Below, in pieces: positions 6,583 through 15,013 of a DNA stretch of 39,143 nucleotides. Position numbers and translations under genes: made by a program. The stretch's first letter is position 1. The number at the start of each line of letters is the position of its first letter. The notes beneath the pieces are model-generated. The model had not been told where the DNA came from, made no database searches, and saw only the letters and a program-made list of their open reading frames with translations. The stretch comes from Phycisphaeraceae bacterium (GTDB taxonomy: Bacteria; Planctomycetota; Phycisphaerae; Phycisphaerales; Phycisphaeraceae), in the NCBI GenBank assembly GCA_020849625.1, contig JADLFV010000058.1:1-39143 (forward strand), read 5' to 3'.

Positions 6583-7359
6583 ATGCTTAGCACCCTCGCC
6601 CAACTCGACCCCTGGTTGCTCTACCCCGTGCTTGTCGTGGCCGGTTTTATTGCCGGCATCGTCAACACCATCGCCGGGGGCGGATCGTTTCTGACTTTGC
6701 CGGTGCTGATGTACGTGGCCGGGCTCGATCCCAAGATCGCCAACGGCACCAACCGCATCGCCATCCTCACCTCCTCGGCCGCCGCTGCCCGCGTGTTCCA
6801 CCGGCACGGCCTGATCGACAAGCGGGCCTTGCCGCGCATGCTGGTGCCGCTGCTGATCGGCTCCCCCTGCGGAGCGCTGCTGGCTGCTCGCTTACCGCAG
6901 GATGTCTTTCGCGGCGTGTTCGGGGCGCTGTTTCTGCTGATGGCCATCTTCTTCTGCCTGCGGCCGCAGACATTGCTGAAACCCGAGCGCAAACCGAAGA
7001 CCTCGCCCGTGGCTGAGATCGTCATGTTCTTCGCCATCGGCCTGTACGTCGGGTTCATTCAGGCGGGCTTCGGGCTGCTGATGCTGGTGGGCATGAGCCT
7101 GTTCCACGCCCGCGAACTGCTCAACGCCAACGCCATCAAGAACGTCATGGGTTTCCTGGTCACGCTGATCGCCCTGATCGTGTTCATCGCTGTGGGCCAG
7201 GTGCATTGGCTGCCCGGACTGGTCATGGCAGGGGGCAACCTCCTCGGCGGCATCGTCGGCGCCCACCTGGCCATCCGCCGCGGTCAGAATCTCATCTTCA
7301 TCTTCATGATCGTGGTGATGGTCGCCACCGGCATCAAACTGCTGGTCGAAGCGTTCTGA
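6583..7359 (+). CDS. TSUP (TauE/SafE) family membrane permease
   Basis: The 258-residue protein has about eight membrane helices in two similar halves. The first half holds the family signature GFIAGIVNTIAGGGSFLTLP and GLDPKIANGTNRIAI; the second half repeats it as FAIGLYVGFIQAGFGLL and NANAIKNVMGFLVTL. TSUP proteins export or import small sulfur-containing or organic anions such as sulfite, taurine or sulfoacetate; the substrate cannot be read from the sequence. The position next to a sulfur-salvage gene (mtnP) is suggestive only, as a repeat separates them. The start ATG 6583 has a pyrimidine-rich upstream region and no clear Shine-Dalgarno. Confidence 0.9.
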   Translation: MLSTLAQLDPWLLYPVLVVAGFIAGIVNTIAGGGSFLTLPVLMYVAGLDPKIANGTNRIAILTSSAAAARVFHRHGLIDKRALPRMLVPLLIGSPCGALLAARLPQDVFRGVFGALFLLMAIFFCLRPQTLLKPERKPKTSPVAEIVMFFAIGLYVGFIQAGFGLLMLVGMSLFHARELLNANAIKNVMGFLVTLIALIVFIAVGQVHWLPGLVMAGGNLLGGIVGAHLAIRRGQNLIFIFMIVVMVATGIKLLVEAF

Positions 7360-7391
7360 CACAGCGAAAACCCAACGCACCTGTCAATCGT

Positions 7392-7592
7392 TTACGCCCC
7401 GGGCGGCTGTGGCTTGCTGTCACGGATTTTCTGATCGGCCAGTTCGCGGCGATTGATCTGCGTCTGGCGGGGAAAGTCGAAGCCCAGGCGCACCTTGTCG
7501 CCGTGAATCTCCACCACACGGATGAAGCCCAGGGGATTGGCCGGGTCGCCGATGACGACCTCTTCGCCGACGCGTCGGGTCAGTGCGAGCAT
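7392..7592 (-). CDS. csrA: Carbon storage regulator CsrA
   Basis: CsrA is a small dimeric protein that binds GGA motifs in mRNA leaders and controls translation and stability. The 66-residue product starts MLALTRRVGEEVVIGD, has the central VVEIHGDKVRLGFDFPR strands and the INRRELADQ end, the region holding the RNA-contact Arg. A four-residue insertion (PANP) lengthens the first loop compared with the E. coli protein, and the tail is Pro/Gln rich. It lies downstream of the NifU-like gene, separated by 120 bp of GAGGCTTGAG repeats, so it probably has its own promoter or is affected by the hairpin there. Confidence 0.92.
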   Translation of the reverse strand: MLALTRRVGEEVVIGDPANPLGFIRVVEIHGDKVRLGFDFPRQTQINRRELADQKIRDSKPQPPGA

Positions 7593-7600
7593 GGGGTGGA

Positions 7601-7712
7601 GTCCTGAGGCTTGAGTCCTGAGGCTTGAGGGGGTGAGGCTTGGGGCTTGGGGCTTGGGGCTTGAGGCTTGAGGCTTGTCCCCTCAGGCCTCAAGCCTCAC
7701 CCCTCACCCCTC
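7601..7712 (+). repeat. GAGGCTTGAG tandem and inverted repeat
   Basis: About ten imperfect units of GAGGCTTG/GGGCTTG follow each other from about 7609 to 7680 and are then met by their complement (CCTCAAGCCTCACCCC, 7685-7710). A long hairpin can form between the NifU-like gene and csrA. Related units occur beside the 16S gene at 38702-38767. Confidence 0.75.
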
Positions 7713-7970
7713 CTACGGCACCTGTTCCACGGCAGTGATCTGCGGCACCAGGGCCTTGAGGTTTCGCTCGATGCCCATCTGAAGCGTGATGGTGCTGGAA
7801 GGACAACCCACGCAGGCCCCGTGCAGGCGAACCTGAACCACCTTGTCCTCGGTGATGCCCACCAGTTCCAGGTCGCCGCCATCATCCCGCACCGCCGGCC
7901 GAATGCGCTCGATCACCTCGGCCACCAGCCGATGCAGGCTCTTGTCGGGCGTGGGCTTTTCAGCGGCCAT
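7713..7970 (-). CDS. NifU-like C-terminal domain protein (Fe-S scaffold)
   Basis: The 85-residue protein is a stand-alone NifU C-terminal domain, as found in NfuA and plastid Nfu proteins, that carries and passes on an Fe-S cluster. It has IRPAVRDDGGDLELVGI, the metal-binding CxxC in LHGACVGCPSSTITLQMGIE, and the closing VPQITAVEQV. The start overlaps the end of the upstream PEP-CTERM gene by 11 bp on the same strand, so the two are likely co-transcribed although they act in different compartments. Confidence 0.92.
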   Translation of the reverse strand: MAAEKPTPDKSLHRLVAEVIERIRPAVRDDGGDLELVGITEDKVVQVRLHGACVGCPSSTITLQMGIERNLKALVPQITAVEQVP

Positions 7971-8742
7971 ATCTGTCCATGATAGGCCCCCGTCTGACCC
8001 AAAACAATGCTCCCGCCGCCAACAGAATCGCTCCCCCGGCCGGCTCCGGCGTATGACCCGGCCAGATCGGATTGGGTAGGCCCGGCGTCAACAGATAAGC
8101 CGGCTGCAACCCGGTCAGATGACCCCACACCTCGGCCTGGCCGATCAGCGCCGACCCGGGGTGCCCGCTGGCGTCATACGGCCGACTGATCGCATAACCA
8201 TCGGCACTGTCCAGGATCGGCTCGCCGGCGAAGCTGACCGTGCTGCGAACACGCTTGAAGGTCAGCAGGTCCAACACCTGCGCCCCATCGAGCAAATCCT
8301 GCTGTAAGCTCAACGTCCCGCCCCCGGCCACCAGCCGCGTGCGACGATCCAACAGTATCAATGTGCGCGAGAATGCGAAGTTCCAGTTCGTATCCGCTGC
8401 TGAATCCAACTGCTCCAGCTTCACGGCGGCCGACGATAACGGCGAAAACCAGGACAACGGCGGCCAGTCCTGGTCGCTGATCAGTAGCAGCGGCTGACTG
8501 GTGGGCACGGTGACCACCTGCAGCACACGCCCGGGATGGTCCGCCGCCGCGTCCAGCACCACCAGGTCCACCGCCGACTCGCTGAGCTGATCCAGCGACG
8601 CCAGTTCCACCGCATTGGGTGTCGGACTGCCCGAGACTCCCGCCAGAAACAACTCGCTGAAATGAGCAGATCCCAGCGCGGCGCAGGACCACCACGCTCC
8701 GCAAACCAACACCCCGGCGAGGATGGCATGACGATTGGTCAC
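7960..8742 (-). CDS. Exported PEP-CTERM protein (260 aa), lamin-tail-like N-terminal part
   Basis: The N-terminus is a signal peptide (AILAGVLVCGAWWSCAALGS). The C-terminus is a PEP-CTERM sorting signal: PEP in TPEPAGG, a hydrophobic helix AILLAAGALFWV and then RR. The mature part begins HFSELFLAGVSGSPTPNAVE, which resembles the start of lamin-tail domains; the rest is strand-rich without a known motif. Exosortase systems cut such tails and fix the protein outside the cell, but no exosortase gene is in this window. Eleven residues follow the RR, a little longer than usual, and the end overlaps the NifU-like gene. Confidence 0.78.
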   Translation of the reverse strand: MTNRHAILAGVLVCGAWWSCAALGSAHFSELFLAGVSGSPTPNAVELASLDQLSESAVDLVVLDAAADHPGRVLQVVTVPTSQPLLLISDQDWPPLSWFSPLSSAAVKLEQLDSAADTNWNFAFSRTLILLDRRTRLVAGGGTLSLQQDLLDGAQVLDLLTFKRVRSTVSFAGEPILDSADGYAISRPYDASGHPGSALIGQAEVWGHLTGLQPAYLLTPGLPNPIWPGHTPEPAGGAILLAAGALFWVRRGPIMDRYGR

Positions 8743-8806
8743 ATCGAACCCCCATCCGACAGCGCCTCGGAACTGACCCGTCGCGAGCGGGCTGTCCGGG
8801 ATAAGC

Positions 8807-8864
8807 GGTGACAGAACCTGTCACCCTCGCCGCAAATTATGAGGGTAACCTGCTGGTAAAGCAA
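8807..8864 (-). promoter_or_regulatory. Promoter with downstream palindrome before the PEP-CTERM gene
   Basis: On the minus strand TTGCTT (8864-8859) and CATAAT (8841-8836) are 17 bp apart. Just after the -10 lies the perfect palindrome GGTGACAG AAC CTGTCACC (8825-8807), well placed for an operator at the transcription start or a stem-loop at the mRNA 5' end. No cognate regulator is identified. Confidence 0.4.
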
Positions 8865-8890
8865 GGCGATCTCTCAACAACCCCGGCTGA

Positions 8891-8906
8891 GGCCGGTTTA
8901 CCGGCC
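8891..8906 (-). terminator. Stem-loop after the fructosamine-kinase-like gene
   Basis: GGCCGGTTTACCGGCC is a perfect 6 bp GC stem with a four-base loop, 45 bp after the stop of the minus-strand kinase-like gene. No T-run follows, so it may only stabilise the mRNA end. Confidence 0.3.
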
Positions 8907-8951
8907 GTCGCGAAGAGGAATCGGGCGAGCTTGCCGGTTTTCAGACATCCC

Positions 8952-9878
8952 TTACTTCATCTGGCTGACCTGCTGGGCCAGTTCGTCACAGGTCCGCCGG
9001 TACTGCTCGCCGAACAGGTGCAGGTGCAGCAGCATGGTGTTCAGCCAGTAGATGCGGAAGCGCTTTTCGTAGCCCAGCCGGCGGGGATAGGCCCGGTGAT
9101 AGAGATGGAAGAACTGCTCGTCAGCGGTGTGAAACAGTTGCAGGTAAGACAGCTCGTATTCCGGATCGCAGTAGATCGCTGAACAATCGACGAAGCCGAC
9201 GATGCGCGGCCGATCGGGATGCTGATCGTCAACCAGGATGTTGGTCGCCCACAGATCGCCGTGACAAAGGGCCGGCCACACGTCCGCCGGATGAAAGAAT
9301 CGCTCCAGCCGCTCGATCAGATCGAACACGATGCTGCGCGTGCGCGTTGACAGTTGATACATCACCTGCTGATAGTTGTGTTCGAGCATGGGACGGAACA
9401 TCTGGATCCAGGTGTCGTAACGCCCCTCGTCCTCCATGGCCGAACCAAAGTGCGACCCGACATGAGCGTGTAGCGCGATCACGTAGTGAGCCAGTTCTCG
9501 CTGCACGTGCCGCTTGCCCGCGTCACTGAGACGGGCATCGGACAGGTTCACGCCCGGCAGGTGCTCCATCAGCAACGCCGAGCCGACGAATCCCTCCAGC
9601 GGTTGCACGACGCTGTAAACCCGGGGTACGGGAATGTTGGCGTGCAGGCGATACCAGTCCAGCACCGCCCGTTGCCGCTGCAATGAATCCTGCTGCTCGA
9701 CGGTGCCCAGCTTGATCACGATGCCGGCCGGTTGCCCATCGGTTTCCAGCAGGCAGACCTGATGGATCATGCCGCCGGCCAGGGGTCGCATGGCGGTGAC
9801 GGTGAGCCCGGGGTCCACCGCCCGGCGGACCAGCCGCGTGGCGGCCTCCAGATCGATCAGTTTGGGTCCGTCCTGCAT
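8952..9878 (-). CDS. Fructosamine-kinase/aminoglycoside-phosphotransferase family protein
   Basis: The 308-residue protein has the kinase-like fold of the APH/FN3K group. The N-lobe contains LAGGMIHQVCLLET and the ATP-lysine strand GIVIKLGT. The C-lobe has the catalytic loop LCHGDLWATNILV (catalytic Asp in HGD) and the metal-binding Asp in IVGFVDCSAIYCDPEYELSY, which corresponds to the 'iDPa.yyGdrE.dla' segment of ketosamine-3-kinases. It may phosphorylate glycated amines or another small hydroxylated substrate; the exact substrate is not visible. It is divergent from the TetR/efflux operon and shares a 206 bp intergenic region with it. Confidence 0.82.
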   Translation of the reverse strand: MQDGPKLIDLEAATRLVRRAVDPGLTVTAMRPLAGGMIHQVCLLETDGQPAGIVIKLGTVEQQDSLQRQRAVLDWYRLHANIPVPRVYSVVQPLEGFVGSALLMEHLPGVNLSDARLSDAGKRHVQRELAHYVIALHAHVGSHFGSAMEDEGRYDTWIQMFRPMLEHNYQQVMYQLSTRTRSIVFDLIERLERFFHPADVWPALCHGDLWATNILVDDQHPDRPRIVGFVDCSAIYCDPEYELSYLQLFHTADEQFFHLYHRAYPRRLGYEKRFRIYWLNTMLLHLHLFGEQYRRTCDELAQQVSQMK

Positions 9879-9987
9879 GGGGTGTGATCCGCAAGCACCT
9901 GGCCAACCCGCCTGCCGACGCCGGGGACGGGCCCGATCACAGTGTAGTGGCCGGGCTGGAACAATTGGCCGGCGGGATTCAGACCGT

Positions 9988-10034
9988 TTGTCCGCAACCC
10001 GAAGGCGTGTTACAATACCGACTGACCGGTCAGT
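9988..10034 (+). promoter_or_regulatory. Promoter and TetR-type operator of the efflux operon
   Basis: TTGTCC (9988-9993) and TACAAT (10011-10016) are 17 bp apart. Directly after the -10 lies the perfect 14 bp palindrome ACTGACCGGTCAGT (10021-10034), set in a longer imperfect one (AATACcg...gtATTGG). A repressor bound there would cover the transcription start. It is 50 bp upstream of the TetR start, so autoregulation of the whole operon is likely. Confidence 0.75.
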
Positions 10035-10084
10035 ATTGGCCGAGCCGATCCGCCCTCCCGCCGCCGCCGCAAGGACACGCTTTC

Positions 10085-10669
10085 ATGCAGACGCTGGACG
10101 AGGCCAAGCGACGCAAGATCCAGGACGCCGCCGAGCACCTTTTCGCCACCCGGCCCTACCACGAAGTGCGCCTGGAGGACGTCGCCGCGCAGGCCGGCGT
10201 CGGCAAGGGCACGCTCTACACCTACTTCGACAACAAGCAGTGCCTGTTCGCCAGCCTGCTCAACGACGGCATCACGCGCCTGGTGGAAACCCTGCAGCGG
10301 CAACTCAACCAAGCGGAGCACGAACCGACCCGCACGTTGCGCATCATCGTCACCGCCCTGGTCGATCACGCCCTGCAACACCCGCAGCTTTTCGAACTGA
10401 TGCGCTTCGTGCCCGCGCCATCGCGCACCTCGGTCCGCAGCGCTCGCCTGCAGCAGCTTTACGATATGCTGGAGCAGGCCATCCGACGCGGCGTCGCCGA
10501 CGGCTCGCTGCGCGATCCGCACCCGGAGCTGACCGCCCTGTTCATCCCCGGCATGCTGCGCTCCGTCATGCTGTTTTCCAAAACATTACCCAGCCGCAAG
10601 CTGCTGATCGAACATCTGATGCGCTTGATCACCAGCGGACTGCTGGCGCGGGAGACTGATCGCCCGTGA
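10085..10669 (+). CDS. TetR family transcriptional repressor
   Basis: The 194-residue protein has the N-terminal TetR helix-turn-helix at about residues 10-55 (IQDAAEHLFATRPYHEVR, then LEDVAAQAGVGKGTLYTYF and DNKQCLFASLL). The rest is the all-helical ligand and dimer domain. ATG 10085 begins the family-like N-terminus (MQTLDEAKRRKIQDAA); the longer open frame upstream covers the promoter and is not used. The stop overlaps the GTG start of the efflux outer-membrane gene (GTGA), so regulator and pump form one operon. It probably binds the ACTGACCGGTCAGT palindrome and is released by a pump substrate. Confidence 0.92.
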   Translation: MQTLDEAKRRKIQDAAEHLFATRPYHEVRLEDVAAQAGVGKGTLYTYFDNKQCLFASLLNDGITRLVETLQRQLNQAEHEPTRTLRIIVTALVDHALQHPQLFELMRFVPAPSRTSVRSARLQQLYDMLEQAIRRGVADGSLRDPHPELTALFIPGMLRSVMLFSKTLPSRKLLIEHLMRLITSGLLARETDRP

Positions 10670-12090
10670 AACGCATCACTTGCACCATCATGCTTCTGCT
10701 GTTGGCCATGCTGTCGCCCGGTTGCGCCGTCGATCAGGACCAGGAGATTGCCGCCTATCGCGATCTGCTCGACGGACCACAAACAACCCCGCAAGCACCG
10801 ACCTACGATCCTCAGCAGCCGCTCGACCTGCTGACCGCCCTGCGCCTGGCCAACTACCACAACGAATCACTGGCCATCGCCGGCGAAGATTACCTGCAGG
10901 CCCTGATCGCCAAGGACCGGGCCGCGGCCGCGTTCCTGCCCACGGTCAATCTCACGCCCACTTACAGCCTGCGCGACAAGACCGCCATGGGCGCGGGCAA
11001 TCCCTTCGTCAACAAAATCTCACCCACGCACACGCTCGACGTGCCGCTGGAAGCGGAGTTGGACCTGAATCCCATCCAGGATGCCGCGGCCGTGGGCGCT
11101 GCTGATGCCTATTCCCGCGCCGCTGCCGCCCAACTGCTGGACGCGCAACAGCAGGTGCTGCTGGACGTGGCGAAGACCTTCTACCACATACTGGCCTCTG
11201 AGCAGCGGGTGGATGTGCTGACGCGCTCGCAGGCGCTGCAGCAGCAGCGCGTGCTTGACAGCCGGACCATGGCCGAGGCCGGCATCGGGCGCAAACTGGA
11301 CGTATCGCAGAACGAGGCCCAGGTCGCCCGCACTAGCGTGCAGTTGATCGACGCCCGTAACGCTGTGCAGCGCGGCCGGACCGTGCTGGCGACGCTGATC
11401 GGCGAAACGCGCGTCGATGGTCCGCTCAGCGATACGTTTGACGCGCCTGTTGATGAACCCGACTTCGAGCAGTTGATCGACATCGCTTACGCCGAGCGCG
11501 ATGACCTGTCCGCGGCCGCGTCGCGCATCGAGTCAGCCTCGGCCGCGCTGAAGGCTGCCTGGGCGGGGTACTTCCCGTCGGTGTCACTGGACCTGACCTA
11601 TTTCCTGGATCGCGAGTCGTTTCCCACCGACGTCGACTGGCTGTCGGTGGTGAAGCTGCACGTGCCGCTGTTCAGTGCCGGGCTGGTTCACGCCGACGTG
11701 CGCAGCGCATTTTCCCGGCTGCGGCAGGCCAAGCTGACCGAGACGCTGATCGCCCGCCAGGTGCGCCAGCAGGTGGCCATCGCCTGGGACGACTGGAGCA
11801 GCGCCCGCCGGCGCGTGGACCAATTGCTGGTGCAGGAACGCGCTGCCGCAGAAGCCTTCGGGCAGGCGGAGGCCATGTTCAGCGCCGGGCTGACGACCAA
11901 CCTCGAACGCCTGATTGCCCTGGATGACATGCTGGCCGCCCGCCTGGAACTTGCCACCGCCCGTGATGACTCGACCATTCGCTGCCTGGAACTGATCCGG
12001 GCTGTGGGACGTTTGAAGCTGGACCGCATCGCCCAGCCTGTGGATCTGATGTTCGCACCGCCCGGCCTCGATGACGAAAGCACGAATTGA
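10666..12090 (+). CDS. TolC-like outer-membrane efflux lipoprotein
   Basis: The 474-residue protein is an outer membrane factor of the TolC/OprM family, the exit duct of a tripartite pump. The N-terminus MKRITCTIMLLLLAMLSPGC is a lipoprotein signal with Cys20 in the lipobox. Two helical repeats of the OEP domain follow; the first includes LTALRLANYHNESLAIAGED and FLPTVNLTPTYSL, the second YAERDDLSAAASRIESAS and WAGYFPSVSLDLTYF. The start is GTG, overlapping the TetR stop by four bases. The adaptor and pump genes follow without gaps. Confidence 0.93.
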   Translation: MKRITCTIMLLLLAMLSPGCAVDQDQEIAAYRDLLDGPQTTPQAPTYDPQQPLDLLTALRLANYHNESLAIAGEDYLQALIAKDRAAAAFLPTVNLTPTYSLRDKTAMGAGNPFVNKISPTHTLDVPLEAELDLNPIQDAAAVGAADAYSRAAAAQLLDAQQQVLLDVAKTFYHILASEQRVDVLTRSQALQQQRVLDSRTMAEAGIGRKLDVSQNEAQVARTSVQLIDARNAVQRGRTVLATLIGETRVDGPLSDTFDAPVDEPDFEQLIDIAYAERDDLSAAASRIESASAALKAAWAGYFPSVSLDLTYFLDRESFPTDVDWLSVVKLHVPLFSAGLVHADVRSAFSRLRQAKLTETLIARQVRQQVAIAWDDWSSARRRVDQLLVQERAAAEAFGQAEAMFSAGLTTNLERLIALDDMLAARLELATARDDSTIRCLELIRAVGRLKLDRIAQPVDLMFAPPGLDDESTN

Positions 12091-12091
12091 A

Positions 12092-13357
12092 ATGACCAGT
12101 TCACCAACCCCCGAGATTCCAATCGCGCCCGCCAACGGCTCCAACGGCAAACGCCGCATCGTCGCCCTGGTGGTGATGCTGATCCTGCTCGCCGGCGGCG
12201 CGATCTTCGGCATCCCGTGGTACATCCACTGGCTGCATCACGCCAGCACCGATGATGCCTTCATCGAAGGCCACATCATGCCCATCAGTCCGCGCGTGGC
12301 GGGCCACGTGCTGGCCGTGCACGTGCAGGACAATCAGCAGGTGCAGGCGGGCGAGCTTCTGGTCGAGTTGGACCCGGCGCCTCTGCAGGCGCAGTTGGCG
12401 CAGGCTCAGGCGGCCCTGGAAGTTGCCGAAGCCCAGTTGGACGCCGCGCCGCTGGACACCACGCTGACCGAATCGACCACCGCGGCCGACACCGCCGAAG
12501 CACAGGCCAGACTGACCGAATCGAAAGCTGCGCTCGAAGCGGCGCAAGCGACGGTGGAGCAGGCCGTGGCCCAGTTGGCTGTGGCGCAATCGCTGGCGGA
12601 CAAGGCGCACAGCGACTACAGCCGGTATCAGCGCGTTTTCGAGCAGGATGTCATCACCGAGCAGGACCTGGAGCACGCCAAGCTCGCCGCCGCCGCCGCC
12701 GATGCTGAATGTGCCGCCGCCACACAGCAGATTGCAGCCGCCAAATCCAGAGTAGCTGAAGCTGAAGCCTCGGTGAGTTCCAATGAAGCAGCCTTGCAGC
12801 GTGCCTTGACCGCGCCGCAGCAGGTGGCGGTCAGCCGGGCCCGCATTCCGGTGTTGCAGGCCCAGGTGGAAGCCGCCCGCGCCGCGGTGCAGCAGGCGGA
12901 GCTCGACTTGTCCTACACGAAGATCACCGCCGCGGCTGACGGCTGGATCACCAGGAAATCGGTCGAGCCCGGCGCGTACGTGCAGCCGGGCCAGAACCTG
13001 ATGACCGTGGTGCCCGCCGCCGTGTGGGTGATCGCCAACTACAAGGAAACGCAACTGGCGGACATCCAGGTCGGCCAGCCGGTGACGATGTACGTGGACA
13101 CCTACGACGATCACGCTTTCGCCGGTCGTGTGGACAGCGTGATGCGCGGCACGGGGGCGCGTTTCAGTCTGCTGCCGCCGGAGAACGCCACGGGCAACTA
13201 CGTGAAGGTGGTGCAGCGCGTGCCGGTGAAGATCGTGTTCAGCGATCCGCCGGACGTGCAGCGCTATCACCTGGCCCCGGGCATGAGCGTGGTGCCGCAG
13301 ATCGACATCACGGTGCAGCAGAATACAACTGAATCCGAAGCCGCGCTGACGCCATGA
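12092..13357 (+). CDS. EmrA/HlyD-type membrane fusion protein
   Basis: It bridges the inner-membrane pump and the outer-membrane duct. A cytoplasmic tail of about 25 residues leads to one membrane helix (IVALVVMLILLAGGAIFGIP). The periplasmic part has the first lipoyl half (VHVQDNQQVQAGELLVELDP), a long Ala/Gln-rich alpha-hairpin coiled coil, the second lipoyl half (WITRKSVEPGAYVQPGQNLM) and a beta-barrel ending near VVPQIDITVQ. STDDAFIEGHIMPISPRVAG is the EmrA-type start of the periplasmic domain. I chose ATG 12092, which follows the TolC stop by one base; ATG 12071, seven codons upstream in frame, is possible but also has no good Shine-Dalgarno. The stop overlaps the next start (ATGA). Confidence 0.92.
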   Translation: MTSSPTPEIPIAPANGSNGKRRIVALVVMLILLAGGAIFGIPWYIHWLHHASTDDAFIEGHIMPISPRVAGHVLAVHVQDNQQVQAGELLVELDPAPLQAQLAQAQAALEVAEAQLDAAPLDTTLTESTTAADTAEAQARLTESKAALEAAQATVEQAVAQLAVAQSLADKAHSDYSRYQRVFEQDVITEQDLEHAKLAAAAADAECAAATQQIAAAKSRVAEAEASVSSNEAALQRALTAPQQVAVSRARIPVLQAQVEAARAAVQQAELDLSYTKITAAADGWITRKSVEPGAYVQPGQNLMTVVPAAVWVIANYKETQLADIQVGQPVTMYVDTYDDHAFAGRVDSVMRGTGARFSLLPPENATGNYVKVVQRVPVKIVFSDPPDVQRYHLAPGMSVVPQIDITVQQNTTESEAALTP

Positions 13358-14913
13358 CACCGCAGACGCATCATCCTGCCGTAGACAAGTGGGTGGTGGC
13401 CCTGACCGTGATGTTCGGCACGTTCATCGTGGTGATGGACATCAGCGTGGTCAACGTGGCCCTGCCGCACATGATGGGCCGCTTCAGCACCACCATGTCG
13501 GCCATCACCTGGGTGGCCACCGCCTACGCCATCGCCGGGATCATCCTGACCACCCTGGCCGGCTGGCTCAGCGCCCTGATCGGGCGCAAGCGGCTGTACC
13601 TGCTGTCTTACGCCCTGTTCACCGTCGGCTCGATCCTCTGCGGCTGCTCGCAGACCTTCACCCAGATGATCATCTTCCGCATCATCCAGGGCATCGGCGG
13701 CGGAGCGCTGATCCCGCTGTCCCAGGCCATCCTGCGCGAATCGTTCCCCGAGGAGGAACAGGGCATGGCCATGGCTGTTTACTCCATGGGCGTCGTCCTG
13801 GCGCCCGCCATCGGGCCGATCCTCGGCGGGTGGCTGACCGATGACTATGGCTGGCCCTGGATTTTCTTCATCAACGTGCCGGTGTGCGTCGTCGGCTTGT
13901 TCTTCGTCTCCGCTTACGTACACGACCCGCCCTATCTGCGCCGCGGCGTCGCCCGCATCGACTGGATCGGCATCGTCCTGCTCTCGCTGATCTTGACCAC
14001 CCTGCAGATCGTGCTGGAGCGCGGCCAGGAGAACAACTGGTTCCAATCCTCCTGGATCACCACCATGACCGTGCTGACCCTGGCCGCCATTCTCGTGCTG
14101 ATCTGGTGGGAACTGCGGGCGCCACACCCTGTGCTGGACATCCGATTGCTTAAGAATCTGCCCTTGTCCACCGGGTCGCTGATCGGGCTGGTGTTCGGCC
14201 TGGGATTGTTCGGCTCCACCTTCATCCTCCCCCAGTTCACCCAGGAATTGCTCGGCTATCCCGCCCTGGAATCCGGCCTCGTGCTGGCGCCACGCGCCAT
14301 GACGTTGCTGCTCTGCCTGCCCCTGGTCGGCTGGATTTATCAATACGTGGACGCTCGTCTGCTGATCCTGTTTGGCCTGGGCATCGTGTTCTGGTCCATG
14401 CTCGAACTGTCACACCTGTCCCTGCACTGCGGGTTCTGGAACCTCGTGCCCACGCTCATGCTCATGGGCACCGGCATGCCCTTCGTCTTCGTCACCCTTT
14501 CCACCATCACCCTCAGCACCGTCGAACGCTCTCGAATGACCGAGGCCACCAGCATCTTCACCCTCTGTCGCAACGTCGGCGGGAACATCGGCTACGCCCT
14601 GATCGCCACCGTTATCGCCCGACAACAGCAGGTCCATCACGTGCAACTGGCCGCCCATGTCAGCGACACCAACCCGCTGTTCGTTTCTGCTTATCAACAG
14701 GCCACCGGCGCCCTGGTCGCCCACGGCGCCAACCCCGCGCAAGTGCCGCAACTGGTCATGAGCCTGGTCGATCGCATGATCAACAGCCAGGCCCGCATGA
14801 TGGCCTACAACGACGCCTCGCTGATCCTGGCCGTGCTGTTTCTGCTGACGATCCCGCTGGTGTTTATTCTGCCGTCGCGCCGCTCCCGCCGCCGCGTTGC
14901 CGCACGAGCCTGA
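13354..14913 (+). CDS. EmrB/QacA-type MFS drug exporter (DHA2, 14 TM)
   Basis: This 519-residue proton-driven exporter has the length and helix number of the DHA2 family. Motif D1 is FIVVMDISVVNVALP, motif A GWLSALIGRKRLYL, motif B RIIQGIGGGALIPLSQA, and the antiporter motif C is VVLAPAIGPILGGWL. The N-terminal part is cytoplasmic and the tail is basic (RRSRRRVAARA). The start overlaps the adaptor stop by four bases. With the TolC-like and EmrA-like proteins it forms a complete EmrAB-TolC type pump; substrates are probably hydrophobic toxic compounds, by analogy. Confidence 0.95.
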   Translation: MTPQTHHPAVDKWVVALTVMFGTFIVVMDISVVNVALPHMMGRFSTTMSAITWVATAYAIAGIILTTLAGWLSALIGRKRLYLLSYALFTVGSILCGCSQTFTQMIIFRIIQGIGGGALIPLSQAILRESFPEEEQGMAMAVYSMGVVLAPAIGPILGGWLTDDYGWPWIFFINVPVCVVGLFFVSAYVHDPPYLRRGVARIDWIGIVLLSLILTTLQIVLERGQENNWFQSSWITTMTVLTLAAILVLIWWELRAPHPVLDIRLLKNLPLSTGSLIGLVFGLGLFGSTFILPQFTQELLGYPALESGLVLAPRAMTLLLCLPLVGWIYQYVDARLLILFGLGIVFWSMLELSHLSLHCGFWNLVPTLMLMGTGMPFVFVTLSTITLSTVERSRMTEATSIFTLCRNVGGNIGYALIATVIARQQQVHHVQLAAHVSDTNPLFVSAYQQATGALVAHGANPAQVPQLVMSLVDRMINSQARMMAYNDASLILAVLFLLTIPLVFILPSRRSRRRVAARA

Positions 14914-15013
14914 TCCCCATCATCATGCGCCGGCAAGCAAAACGACGCCGCGCCCTGAGGAGTCGGCGACGAAGGGCCGGATCAAGCACGCATTCAACTG
15001 GATTCTGATCGTC

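Noticed and set aside
8743..8951. Possible riboswitch upstream of the minus-strand PEP-CTERM gene
   Set aside because: The region has several stems, but I could not match it to the conserved cores of cyclic-di-GMP, cobalamin, SAM or other riboswitches. A promoter with a palindrome explains the visible part.
14914..15013. Possible terminator or small gene between the convergent pump and LacI genes
   Set aside because: I see no stem with a T-run and no credible start with a ribosome site in these 100 bp.
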